Shown here: piece by piece, positions 55,438-62,947 of the stretch
How positions within the stretch are numbered: position 1 is the first letter of the stretch
Layout of the letters: each line of letters starts with the position of its first letter
DNA from: Gordonia sp. 'Campus'
GTDB lineage: Bacteria; Actinomycetota; Actinomycetes; Mycobacteriales; Mycobacteriaceae
Length of the DNA stretch: 64,000 nt
Assembly (NCBI RefSeq): GCF_022206305.1
Contig: NZ_JAKOIW010000007.1
Location: 186,001-250,000, forward strand
Direction of reading: 5' to 3'
Notes under the pieces: model-generated
Told to the model about the DNA's origin: nothing
Seen by the model: only the letters and a program-made list of their open reading frames with translations
Databases searched by the model: none
Position numbers and translations under genes: made by a program

Positions 55438-57193
55438 TGGTCACCGCCTGCGCGTGGGCGATGTCCCGGTAGATGTCGCTGCGGGCGCGCAGGGACTCGT
55501 CGGTCCCGACATCGACCATGCGACCCGCGTCGAGAACGGCGATGACGTCGGCGTGCCGGACCGAGGACACCCGCTGTGCGGCGATGAGCACGGTCGCGTC
55601 GGGATGGGTGGTCCGTAGTTGTTCGATGATGCGGGACTCGGTGTCCACGTCGAGGGCGCTGAACGGGTCGTCGAGGATGTAGAGCGACGGCCGGCGGAGC
55701 ACGGCGCGCGCCAGTGCGAGTCGCTGACGCTGCCCGCCGGAGAAATTGCGTCCCTCCTGCGCAACCGTGGCGTCCAGCCCCCCCGGCCGCGTCGTGATGA
55801 ACTCCGCCGCCGCGGCCACTTCCAGTGCGGCCCACAGGTCGTCGTCGGATGCATCGGGTCGGGCGAGACGAAGGTTGGTGGCCACCGTCCCGGAGATCAG
55901 GGCCGCGCCCTGACCGACATAGGCACTGCGCGCACGGATCCACGCGGGGGCGAGGCCGGTGACGTCGTCGGCGTCCCAACGCAGCAGCCCGCCGGTGGGG
56001 TCGGCGAATCGCAGTGGCAGGGAGAGCAGGGTCGACTTGCCGCTGCCGGTGCCGCCGAGGATGCCGGTGACGCTCCCGGCCGCGCACATCAGCGAGATGC
56101 TGTCGACGGCGGGGGATTCGGCGCCGGGGTAAGCGATGGTCACCTTGTCGAAGACGATCGTCGGAGGGTTCGACGGCGTATCCGTCCCCGGATCCCCGGC
56201 GTCGAGGATCTCGGTGTCGAGGACCTCGGTGATGCGCCCCGCGCTCGTGACCGCGCGCGGGATGATCCCGGCGACCACGGTCAACAGCGAGACCGCGAGC
56301 AGGATCTGCCCGAGATAGCCGACGGTCGCGGTGATCTGCCCGATCTGCATCTGGCCGCGATCGACGAAGACGGCTCCCAGTGCGGTGACCGCGACCACCG
56401 CGAGGTTCGAGACGATCGTGACCACGGGCAGCATCAGCACCTGGAGACGGCCCAGCTGCAATGCCGTGTGGGTCAACTCGTCGTTCTCGACGGCGAAGCG
56501 GGCACGTTCGCGGTCCTCCCGGCGAAAGGTCCGGATCACGGCAATCCCGCGGAGTTGTTCGCGCAGCACCCGGTTGACGACATCGAGGCGCCGTTGCAGG
56601 CGGGCGGCCCACGGGACCAGCCGGCGGACGAGTAGCGCGACGAGGAGTACCAGCAGGATGCCCGCGATGACGATGACCGGCGCCATCCGCCACCCCTGGG
56701 CCAGCGAGAGGACCAGGGCGCCGAACAGCATGAGCGGAGCGGTCACCACGACGGTGAGGCTGATGAACAGGAACCCTTGCACCTGACCCACGTCGCCGGT
56801 TGACCTCGTCAACAGGCTCGACAGTCCCAGTCGGGCAACCTGGGGATCGGTGAACGAGCTGACGCGTACGTTCAGCCGCGCCCGCAGGTCGCGCGCGGCG
56901 GTCGCCGAGATATGTGAGGCCAGGTAGGTGGCGCCCAGCGAGACCACCAGGTTGACCGCGGCGACGATCACCATGATGACGCCGACGCGTTTGATGGTCT
57001 CGATGTCGCCGCGCAGGATGCCGTCGTCGATGATCGCTGCGTTGAGTGCCGGCTGGGCGAGAGTGGTGAACACCGACGCGATCTGGAAGACGAGGAAGCC
57101 GATGCATGCCGCCGGGGTGGTCCGGACCGCGTCCGAGATGAGGGTGAGCAACGCTCGTACCTCATCCTTGCTCAATGAGCGGGTGACGGGCAT
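55430..57193 (-). CDS. Heterodimeric ABC exporter subunit with degenerate ATP site
   Basis: 587 residues. Six membrane helices, then an ATPase with Walker A GGTGSGKST near 378 and intact signature FSGGQRQR. The Walker B is LYILDDPFSALD, with Asp in place of the catalytic Glu, and the H-loop is LIAAQRVS, with Gln in place of His. These two changes mark the degenerate half of TM287/288-type heterodimers. It faces the altered LSAGEKQ of the partner, so one composite site is degenerate and one is intact. ATG 57193 follows TAGCCT by 6 nt, suggesting a leaderless transcript. Confidence 0.92.
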   Translation of the reverse strand: MPVTRSLSKDEVRALLTLISDAVRTTPAACIGFLVFQIASVFTTLAQPALNAAIIDDGILRGDIETIKRVGVIMVIVAAVNLVVSLGATYLASHISATAARDLRARLNVRVSSFTDPQVARLGLSSLLTRSTGDVGQVQGFLFISLTVVVTAPLMLFGALVLSLAQGWRMAPVIVIAGILLVLLVALLVRRLVPWAARLQRRLDVVNRVLREQLRGIAVIRTFRREDRERARFAVENDELTHTALQLGRLQVLMLPVVTIVSNLAVVAVTALGAVFVDRGQMQIGQITATVGYLGQILLAVSLLTVVAGIIPRAVTSAGRITEVLDTEILDAGDPGTDTPSNPPTIVFDKVTIAYPGAESPAVDSISLMCAAGSVTGILGGTGSGKSTLLSLPLRFADPTGGLLRWDADDVTGLAPAWIRARSAYVGQGAALISGTVATNLRLARPDASDDDLWAALEVAAAAEFITTRPGGLDATVAQEGRNFSGGQRQRLALARAVLRRPSLYILDDPFSALDVDTESRIIEQLRTTHPDATVLIAAQRVSSVRHADVIAVLDAGRMVDVGTDESLRARSDIYRDIAHAQAVTSA

Positions 57194-57199
57194 CTGGTG

Positions 57200-57205
57200 A
57201 GGCTA
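57200..57205 (-). promoter_or_regulatory. -10 element TAGCCT for leaderless ABC exporter mRNA
   Basis: On the minus strand TAGCCT ends 6 nt before ATG 57193. It would drive the exporter-mycoloyltransferase operon separately from the peptide genes. Confidence 0.5.
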
Positions 57206-57414
57206 CTCCCGGTTGTACGACCATGGCCGACCGCGCATGGATGAGTCGTTCGGCGGAAATCGATCCGCAGGGCAACCAGCGGCGCTGAAGTTGTTCAGAA
57301 GTGTACAGACGCGGCAATCGTTCCGGTCGCGCGCTGCAAGTGTCGATGCATCGTCAATTGGTGGCGAACCATCGCATATATCGTGACCGCCCAGAGGTTG
57401 CGCCGAATACACAG

Positions 57415-57442
57415 CCGCCCCGCGGCCGAATCCGCGGGGCGG
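57415..57442 (-). terminator. Hairpin after peptide gene 4
   Basis: CCGCCCCGCGG (57415-57425) pairs with CCGCGGGGCGG (57432-57442) around 6 nt, 17 bp past the stop of the fourth peptide gene. It separates peptide from exporter transcription. Confidence 0.75.
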
Positions 57443-57458
57443 TGTGTTCGCGACGTTA

Positions 57459-57551
57459 TTACGTGGCAGCGTCGTCCGAGCCGGATTCAATCGACCCGGT
57501 GACCAGCTCGACGATAGCGTCAGTGATTGCGCCTTGGATGATCTCTGCCAT
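57459..57551 (-). CDS. Short acidic amphipathic peptide 4
   Basis: 30 residues starting MAEIIQGAITDAIVELVTGS, followed by an acidic tail (ESGSDD). AAGGAG sits 6 nt before the ATG. Hydrophobic residues at 4, 5, 8, 9, 12, 13, 16 and 17 make one face of an amphipathic helix. The first 20 positions share 10 identities with peptide 2 (M1, E3, I4, G7, I9, A12, I13, L16, G19, S20). No signal peptide, Cys or double-Gly leader. It is a paralogue of the other three and likely cargo of the adjacent exporter. No named family recognised. Confidence 0.75.
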   Translation of the reverse strand: MAEIIQGAITDAIVELVTGSIESGSDDAAT

Positions 57552-57753
57552 GGAAACTCCTTCGTCGTGTGGAAACAGCCGAACGTGGACGTCGAACAAA
57601 ACCATCGACGTTCACATCGCAGACTGTACGATATTCGACAATATTGCGGTCACGGCACGTGGTCGATGTATGAACGACGGAGCAATTCCGAGTGCTCGTC
57701 AGCACACTGATCTCGCTGGCCCCCGTCCGCGATGAGCGGACTTCAAACAACAA

Positions 57754-57785
57754 AAACCGCCCCGGGCCGTGGCCGAGGGCGGTTT
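57754..57785 (-). terminator. Rho-independent terminator after peptide gene 3
   Basis: Read on the minus strand, a GC stem (arms 57777-57785 and 57754-57762) is followed by TTTTTGTTGTTTG. It lies 15 bp after the peptide 3 stop. A canonical stem plus U-tract is rare in this window and implies strong, deliberate termination. Confidence 0.85.
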
Positions 57786-57800
57786 CTGAACTGCAAACGG

Positions 57801-57884
57801 TCAGTTCGCGGTGTCGGAGTCTGCCGAACCGCTCTGCAACTCTTTGAAGAGTTCGTTCAGGTTGATTTCGATGCCAGTGGCCAT
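57801..57884 (-). CDS. Short acidic amphipathic peptide 3
   Basis: 27 residues starting MATGIEINLNELFKELQSGS, then an Asp/Ser tail (ADSDTAN). TAGGAGA lies 7 nt before the ATG. SGS falls at residues 18-20 exactly as in peptide 2 and as TGS in peptide 4, and Leu16 is shared. Helix 5-17 is amphipathic. No export signal of Sec or Tat type. Confidence 0.75.
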   Translation of the reverse strand: MATGIEINLNELFKELQSGSADSDTAN

Positions 57885-58015
57885 GTCGGTCTCCTACGAG
57901 TGGTGGTGCTGGAATGTCTGTCGGTCGATGGCGCTGCTACGGAAGCCGATTGGCTGTTGCAGCGTCAGGTGACCGCGTGTTCCGACGGAAGTCCGCCGGG
58001 CCGGTGTGAGCCGGA

Positions 58016-58105
58016 TCAGTCGACCGGATCGCCGTAATTGTCGTCGGACCCACTGAAGAGTGCCGCGATCGCTTCTTGGATGCTTCCGCCGTAGATCTCG
58101 CCCAT
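58016..58105 (-). CDS. Short acidic amphipathic peptide 2
   Basis: 29 residues starting MGEIYGGSIQEAIAALFSGS, with an acidic tail (DDNYGD). AAGGAG lies 7 nt upstream. Clear paralogue of peptide 4. Net charge about -6. A longer in-frame reading upstream lacks a ribosome binding site and was rejected. Confidence 0.77.
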   Translation of the reverse strand: MGEIYGGSIQEAIAALFSGSDDNYGDPVD

Positions 58106-58318
58106 GTTGTTCTCCTTCGTCACATTTGATTTCGAGTACACCGCAGAGTCTCCATGGCGGTGACACAGCCGACGGTACTCGATCATTTCGAGCCGTCCCG
58201 GGAAGAGTCTGAGTTCAATGTCAGCTCTCGAAAGAAAGCGCACCCTCCCGGTCGGAAGATGAAGTTGTGGTGAGGCTCGCGAGTCGCCCGTACCGGGCTG
58301 GTCGCGAATCAGTCCGAA

Positions 58319-58420
58319 TTACTCCGCCGCGTACGAACCGAAGCCGTCGTCGCCATCGGAATCGGTGACGATTTCCTCGAGGTACAGGCGAATCCAGGAA
58401 ATGCTGATGGCGTCGGACAT
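58319..58420 (-). CDS. Short acidic amphipathic peptide 1
   Basis: 33 residues starting MSDAISISWIRLYLEEIVTD, then an Asp/Gly-rich tail (SDGDDGFGS). GAGGAG sits 8 nt before the ATG. It is the most divergent copy: VTDS at 18-21 corresponds to VTGS at 17-20 of peptide 4. Trp9, Ile10, Tyr13, Leu14, Ile17 form the apolar face. A TATGGT -10-like box occurs about 80 nt upstream, so this may be the first gene of the peptide cluster. Confidence 0.72.
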   Translation of the reverse strand: MSDAISISWIRLYLEEIVTDSDGDDGFGSYAAE

Positions 58421-58672
58421 GTCAATCTCCTCATGGGTTGTCGACAAACTCTTTGTGTCGCGCGTCGTTCCGTCTCGAAGACAGCAACGCGGCTGACCAT
58501 ACCGCACCCCACTTGGCCTGTCCTCCGCAGAAGCAGTTGAATTCTGGGTGAAATGTATTCGGCTGGCTCGGCGTGCGCGGATTCCTGTCCCGCCGCGGTC
58601 CCGGCGTGGCAGGAAGTCGACGCGGTGTGCTGGTATGAACCCGTGACGCGACCTGATGAGTCAAAAGGCACG

Positions 58673-59269
58673 ATGACGATTCGACCGCTCTCGCTTCCGG
58701 ATCTCGACCTTGCGCTGGACCTGCTGCAGGACGGGTTACGCGAGGTTCCCATGTACCGGTGGCTGATCGGTGACGACGCTGAGCCGGACGCATATCGCTG
58801 GTACGGCGAGATACTCTTCGTCGAGTATCTGCACGGCCTGCGGGGCATCTTTGATGATGCCGGCGTCTTGATTGCGCTGATCGCCGTCTCCGACAACACC
58901 GAGGAGTCCGGACGCATCGACGACGATCTCAAGGAGCGCACCCGGCGCCGCATTCGCGAGCTCGACGGTTTTCCGCATCGGTTCAACGAACTGCAGCAGA
59001 AGTCCGCGGAGTCAACCGTCGCCGACGATCCGATTCGCGTCATCTTCGTCCTCATCCATCCGGATCACCGTGGAGGGGGAATCCTGGCGCAACTGGTGGA
59101 CCCCGTCGTGGCACGTGTGCATCGTGAGGGCCGCCCGCTCACCTGCAGCACGAGCGATGCACAGCTCTCGGACCTGTACGCCCGCCGATGGAGCGCCTTT
59201 GTCCGCGCGCAGTTCACCCTGACCGATGGGCCGACGGTGTGGGTGCAGCGCATCGACCCGGTCGGTTGA
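58673..59269 (+). CDS. GNAT-family acetyltransferase-like protein
   Basis: 198 residues from ATG 58673 (AAAAGG upstream). FVLIHPDHRGGGILAQLVDPVVARV is the acetyl-CoA-binding beta4-alpha3 region (R/Q-x-x-G-x-G/A type), and CSTSDAQLSDLYARRW matches the C-terminal GNAT segment. It resembles the clade with PMYRWL near the start seen in single-copy acetyltransferases next to toxin or peptide loci. It is divergent from the peptide cluster. Substrate unknown. Confidence 0.78.
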   Translation: MTIRPLSLPDLDLALDLLQDGLREVPMYRWLIGDDAEPDAYRWYGEILFVEYLHGLRGIFDDAGVLIALIAVSDNTEESGRIDDDLKERTRRRIRELDGFPHRFNELQQKSAESTVADDPIRVIFVLIHPDHRGGGILAQLVDPVVARVHREGRPLTCSTSDAQLSDLYARRWSAFVRAQFTLTDGPTVWVQRIDPVG

Positions 59270-59301
59270 GACGCGTCCGCGCCACACGACGTCCACCACG
59301 C

Positions 59302-59337
59302 ACCGAGCCCCTACCGCGGAGGCGGTAGGGGCTCGGT
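59302..59337. terminator. Bidirectional terminator between GNAT and 42-residue gene
   Basis: ACCGAGCCCCTACCGC (59302-59317) pairs perfectly with GCGGTAGGGGCTCGGT (59322-59337) across a 4-nt loop, between convergent genes. Confidence 0.92.
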
Positions 59338-59376
59338 GGGTTCGGGGCGGTCTCCCCGATCGGGTGTGCGGTGGGA

Positions 59377-59505
59377 TCAGCTACCGAAGAACCACGGGAA
59401 CGTCCGGGGACGAGCCTGAGGCCGCGGCTGGGTGCGCTGCTGCGGACGTCCGTTGCGTCGGTTCTGCTGCTGCGGCTGGCGATTCGGCGTGGTCTTGTTG
59501 GGCAT
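59377..59505 (-). CDS. 42-residue basic Gln/Arg/Pro-rich protein
   Basis: Starts MPNKTTPNRQPQQQNRRNGR and ends TFPWFFGS, with about ten Arg/Lys and no acidic residue. AAGGA lies 8 nt before the ATG. The C-terminal aromatic FPWFFGS is unlike random sequence from this GC-rich DNA, but no family is recognised. It lies 98 bp after the mscL stop. Treated as a probable small gene. Confidence 0.5.
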   Translation of the reverse strand: MPNKTTPNRQPQQQNRRNGRPQQRTQPRPQARPRTFPWFFGS

Positions 59506-59652
59506 TCGTTCATCCTTCTCGTGACGTCACACCGGCGTGTTGTCCGGTGTGGTCGCTCGTTGCGGCGACGAATCCCAAACTAGGAGTCGGACCTTCGGGT
59601 TCGGATGGCCCTGGCTGTCAGGCTCCTGGGAGTCGCAACCGGGCGGGGGAAC

Positions 59653-60525
59653 TCACCGCGAATGCCGCCCGGGCGCGTCCGGACCTTCGCCGGGGAAGTC
59701 GCCCGGATACTGCTCGCCGGGGTATCCCGATCCCTGCCCGGGTGCCGGGTAGGGATCGGGATTCGGGTAGTTGCCGGGCGGGGGATAGTTGCCCGGGGCG
59801 GGTTGCGGTGTCGGATACGGCTGGCCGGGAGGCGGCCCCTGCGGAGGACGGTTCTGGGGCGGAGCGGAATACGGCTGGTTCGACTGGGGCTGGCCCGACT
59901 GGGGTGTTCCGGACTGGGGTGTTCCGGACTGGGGCGGGCCCGACTGGTGCGGTCCCGAGTGCGGTGGCAGGCCCTGGGATTGAGACGGCGGCGACGAGAT
60001 GCGTTGGGTGGTACCGGCTCCCGACGGTGCTTCATAGGGTGCGAAGGAGCCCGAAGGCGGGCCGTAGGATTCGCTCGCCGGTCCGGCGGGGTCGGTCAGA
60101 TGCGGCGGTAGGTCACTTTCGGCCTCCGCCTTGGCCTTCGACGTCCCCTCGGGGTCGAGGAGATCGCGGATCTCGGTGAGGAGCGCGACCTCGGTGACCT
60201 CGGCCTTCTTACCGAATCCGCCGAGTTCCGAGAGCTTGTTGTAGGGCAGGATGATGATGAAGTACACCACGGCGGCGATGATCAGGAAGTTGATCACCGC
60301 CGTGATCACACTGCCGAGGTCGACGAATGTCGATGGGCTGTCGGTGATCTGGAATCCGAGGCCCTGGGCGGCGTCGGACCCGATCGGGATCGAATTGATG
60401 ATCGGCTGGACGATGCCGTCGGTGAAGGCGGTGACGATCGCGGTGAACGCGGCACCGACGATGACCGCGGTCGCCAGTTCGATGACGTTGCCCTTGAGTA
60501 TGAAGTCCTTGAATCCCTTGAGCAC
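59653..60525 (-). CDS. mscL: Large-conductance mechanosensitive channel with long Pro/Gln tail
   Basis: 290 residues; MscL is usually 130-150. The core starts LKGFKDFILKGNVIELATAV, TM1 AVIVGAAFTAIVTAFTDGIV, TM2 VITAVINFLIIAAVVYFIIIL, then the cytoplasmic helix TEIRDLL. The last about 150 residues are Pro/Gln/Gly/Ser/Tyr-rich with tandem SGTPQSGTPQSGQPQS units. I chose GTG 60525 (GAGAGG 9 nt upstream), giving the normal MscL N-terminus; TTG 60558 would add 11 residues. It vents solutes on hypo-osmotic shock. Confidence 0.92.
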   Translation of the reverse strand: MLKGFKDFILKGNVIELATAVIVGAAFTAIVTAFTDGIVQPIINSIPIGSDAAQGLGFQITDSPSTFVDLGSVITAVINFLIIAAVVYFIIILPYNKLSELGGFGKKAEVTEVALLTEIRDLLDPEGTSKAKAEAESDLPPHLTDPAGPASESYGPPSGSFAPYEAPSGAGTTQRISSPPSQSQGLPPHSGPHQSGPPQSGTPQSGTPQSGQPQSNQPYSAPPQNRPPQGPPPGQPYPTPQPAPGNYPPPGNYPNPDPYPAPGQGSGYPGEQYPGDFPGEGPDAPGRHSR

Positions 60526-60618
60526 GGTGTACGGCCTCTCCTCGACGTTTCCGCTCAATTGCCGGCGATTGTGTGCATGATCGCCGCAAATCCGACATGC
60601 GCTGTGCGAGCTTGTACT

Positions 60619-60624
60619 ACCCTA
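60619..60624 (-). promoter_or_regulatory. Putative mscL -10 TAGGGT
   Basis: Minus-strand TAGGGT, about 94 nt upstream of GTG 60525. Confidence 0.4.
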
Positions 60625-60719
60625 TCCACGATCGTGAACGAACCGATCCATTTGTGTTGATTTCCGCTGCTGTGTCGTCCCGTCTCGGATGGCGTAGCGA
60701 GGCCCATAGGCGCGGCGGC

Positions 60720-61391
60720 TCAGTGCAGGACCACTGCAAGGGACGTATCCAGACCCGCGGCCGCCACCCGGTGAGCGGACGGGGCGTCCATCGCGAGGAG
60801 CACCGGGGACACGGAGGTACGGCCGCTCGTGATGCCGCCCGGAGCCGAGCCGGCCGCATGCAGTGCGACGACGGCGCGACGCGCCAGGATCTCGGCGTTC
60901 TCGGTCAGCACGTCGACGACGTCGCCGGGGCGCAGGAGTGCCGCGACCGCCTCGTCGGACAGGCGGACCGGCACGAGCCGCGCGTCGTCGAGTCCGGTGA
61001 CGTCGGCGGGCAGGTGCGAGGACAGCAGTCGGGTGTCGGTGAGGATCTCGCCGCCGCGCACGCGCCCGGTCACCGTCCGCCCGACCGCCAGGCCGGGATC
61101 GTCCAGGACTCCCTCCGGGACCGACGAGCCGGAGACCCGGCGTGGATGCACATCACCTTCCTCGACGACCGTGCCGGGCAGGAGATCGTGGGTCGCCACG
61201 ATGACCTCGACGTCGCCGTCCGTGCGCGCGCCGACGACGCCGACGACCGCGGCACACACGATCAGCGCGACCGCGGTGCACCGCCTGATCAGCAGGCTGC
61301 GCGTCCATCCCGGCCGTAGCGCCGCGCCCAGGCGGTCGCGGAGTCGTGGTGAGAGGGCGTGTCGCGACATCGTGGGGGGAGTCGGAGGCAT
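60720..61391 (-). CDS. SAF-domain (CpaB/FlgA-like) membrane-anchored protein
   Basis: 223 residues. One N-terminal membrane helix (CTAVALIVCAAVVGVVGA) is followed by a SAF domain beginning VEVIVATHDLLPGTVVEEGD and RGGEILTDTRL. It ends with a CpaB-like strand region (PGDVVDVLTEN). SAF domains bind glycans or assemble pili. No pilus genes are adjacent. ATG 61391 follows TACTGT by 6 nt and has no Shine-Dalgarno, so it is probably leaderless; ATG 61370 is an alternative. Confidence 0.82.
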   Translation of the reverse strand: MPPTPPTMSRHALSPRLRDRLGAALRPGWTRSLLIRRCTAVALIVCAAVVGVVGARTDGDVEVIVATHDLLPGTVVEEGDVHPRRVSGSSVPEGVLDDPGLAVGRTVTGRVRGGEILTDTRLLSSHLPADVTGLDDARLVPVRLSDEAVAALLRPGDVVDVLTENAEILARRAVVALHAAGSAPGGITSGRTSVSPVLLAMDAPSAHRVAAAGLDTSLAVVLH

Positions 61392-61397
61392 GCGCGC

Positions 61398-61403
61398 ACA
61401 GTA
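61398..61403 (-). promoter_or_regulatory. -10 element TACTGT for leaderless SAF gene
   Basis: Minus-strand TACTGT ends 6 nt before ATG 61391. Confidence 0.5.
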
Positions 61404-61641
61404 GGCCGCGCGCAGCCGCAGTCCGCGGTCGTAGCCCGACCTGTGGACAGGTCCGCAGCCGGGCCGGCCGATGTGGACCTGTGCCGGGGGCGATCGTGCG
61501 GTCCGGGGTACGAAGGGGGTCGACTGGTGACCGGCGGCCCGGTGGGGGAGAATCGTCGACGGTGTGCCGGGAAGTCTGGTCGGCCGCTGCCCGGCCGGGT
61601 GGCGTGACGATGGCCCTGTGCCCGACCACCGAAGGAGCGGC

Positions 61642-62910
61642 ATGACCGACCACCCGCCACACCCCGCAGCAGCCACGGCCCCGGGCCGCAGCGCACGCCT
61701 GAGGCGTTGGGCGGCACTCGACACGACCAGTGGCGCACTGCTCCTGCTGGCCGCGGCCGTCGCAGTCATCTGGGCCAACTCGCCATGGCGCGACAGCTAC
61801 GACTCCCTGCTGCACATCGAGGTCGGGCCGTCCGCCCTGCACCTGCATCTGTCGTTGGCGCACTGGGCATCCGACGGTCTGTTGGCCATCTTCTTCTTCG
61901 TGGTGGGCGTCGAACTGAAACACGAGTTCGTCGCGGGCAGCCTGCGTGACCTGAAGCTCGCCGGGGTGCCGGTCGCTGCTGCCGTGGGCGGCATGATCAC
62001 CCCCGCTGCCTGTTACGTCCTCGTCGTGGCGCTCGGCGATCCCGAGGGTCTGCGCGGATGGGCGATCCCCACCGCGACCGACATCGCCTTCGCCCTCGCG
62101 GTGCTCGCGATCTTCGGGCGAGGTCTGCCGCTGGCCTTGCGCACCTTCCTGCTGACGCTCGCCGTGGTCGACGACCTGCTCGGCATCATCGTCATCGCAA
62201 CCTTCTACACCGAGCAGATCGACTTCGTGCTGCTCGGCGCCGCCTTGCTCACGGTGGCCGTCTTCGCCGTGCTGGTCCGCCAGGCGTGGCGATGGTGGCC
62301 GGTGCTCATCCCGGTCGCCGTCGTGGCATGGGGCCTCATGCACGCCTCGGGCGTGCATGCCACCATCGCAGGCGTTCTGCTGGGGTTCACCGTCCCGGCG
62401 GTCGCGATCCGAGGAGAGAAGGCGCCCCGCACCGAAACCATCGACGATGCGGTGCGCCCGTATTCGGCAGCCCTCGCGCTGCCCGTCTTCGCGTTCGCCG
62501 CAGCGGGTGTGAGCGTCGTCGGTGGCGAGGGCTCGGTCATCCAACCGGTCTCGATCGGCATCTTCCTCGGCCTGGTGGTCGGGAAGCTCGTCGGCGTCCT
62601 GGGGTCGACGTGGCTGATGACCACGTTCACGCCTCTGCGCCTGCCGGATGCGATCGGACTCCGTGACCTGCTACCGGTCGGGCTCCTGACCGGGGTCGGG
62701 TTCACCGTCGCGCTCCTCATCGCCGAGCTGAGCTTCGAAGCCGGGTCCGACGATCACGCCGCTGCGGCGAAGGCAGCCATCCTGGCCGGCTCGGTCGTCT
62801 CCGCGATCCTGGCCGCGATCCTGCTCCGATGGGACGCCCGGCAGGCCCGCGACCCGGACATGAACCGCGACAACATCCCCGACACCGATCGGGACGTGAT
62901 CGGGGGATGA
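61642..62910 (+). CDS. nhaA: NhaA-family Na+/H+ antiporter
   Basis: 422 residues and 11-12 helices. GLLAIFFFVVGVELKHEFV, PTATDIAFALAVLAIFGRGLP and LTLAVVDDLLGIIVIATFYT (ion-binding Asp-Asp pair) are NhaA signatures. GVGFTVALLIAELSF lies near the end. It exports Na+ in exchange for protons. GAAGGAG 7 nt before ATG 61642 sets the start. Upstream in-frame sequence would encode a charged tail without a start signal. Confidence 0.93.
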   Translation: MTDHPPHPAAATAPGRSARLRRWAALDTTSGALLLLAAAVAVIWANSPWRDSYDSLLHIEVGPSALHLHLSLAHWASDGLLAIFFFVVGVELKHEFVAGSLRDLKLAGVPVAAAVGGMITPAACYVLVVALGDPEGLRGWAIPTATDIAFALAVLAIFGRGLPLALRTFLLTLAVVDDLLGIIVIATFYTEQIDFVLLGAALLTVAVFAVLVRQAWRWWPVLIPVAVVAWGLMHASGVHATIAGVLLGFTVPAVAIRGEKAPRTETIDDAVRPYSAALALPVFAFAAAGVSVVGGEGSVIQPVSIGIFLGLVVGKLVGVLGSTWLMTTFTPLRLPDAIGLRDLLPVGLLTGVGFTVALLIAELSFEAGSDDHAAAAKAAILAGSVVSAILAAILLRWDARQARDPDMNRDNIPDTDRDVIGG

Positions 62911-62947
62911 CTCCCGATCACGTCCCGCGGCAAGCACAGCGCGAAGG

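Noticed and set aside
57203..57490. A 95-codon minus-strand frame between peptide 4 and the ABC exporter
   Set aside because: It overlaps peptide 4 and a terminator hairpin, has no Shine-Dalgarno and has a random-looking composition.
57459..58420. Lanthipeptide, lasso or double-glycine bacteriocin precursors
   Set aside because: The peptides have no cysteines and no leader/core boundary or GG motif, and there is no cyclase, LanM or peptidase-containing ABC gene nearby.
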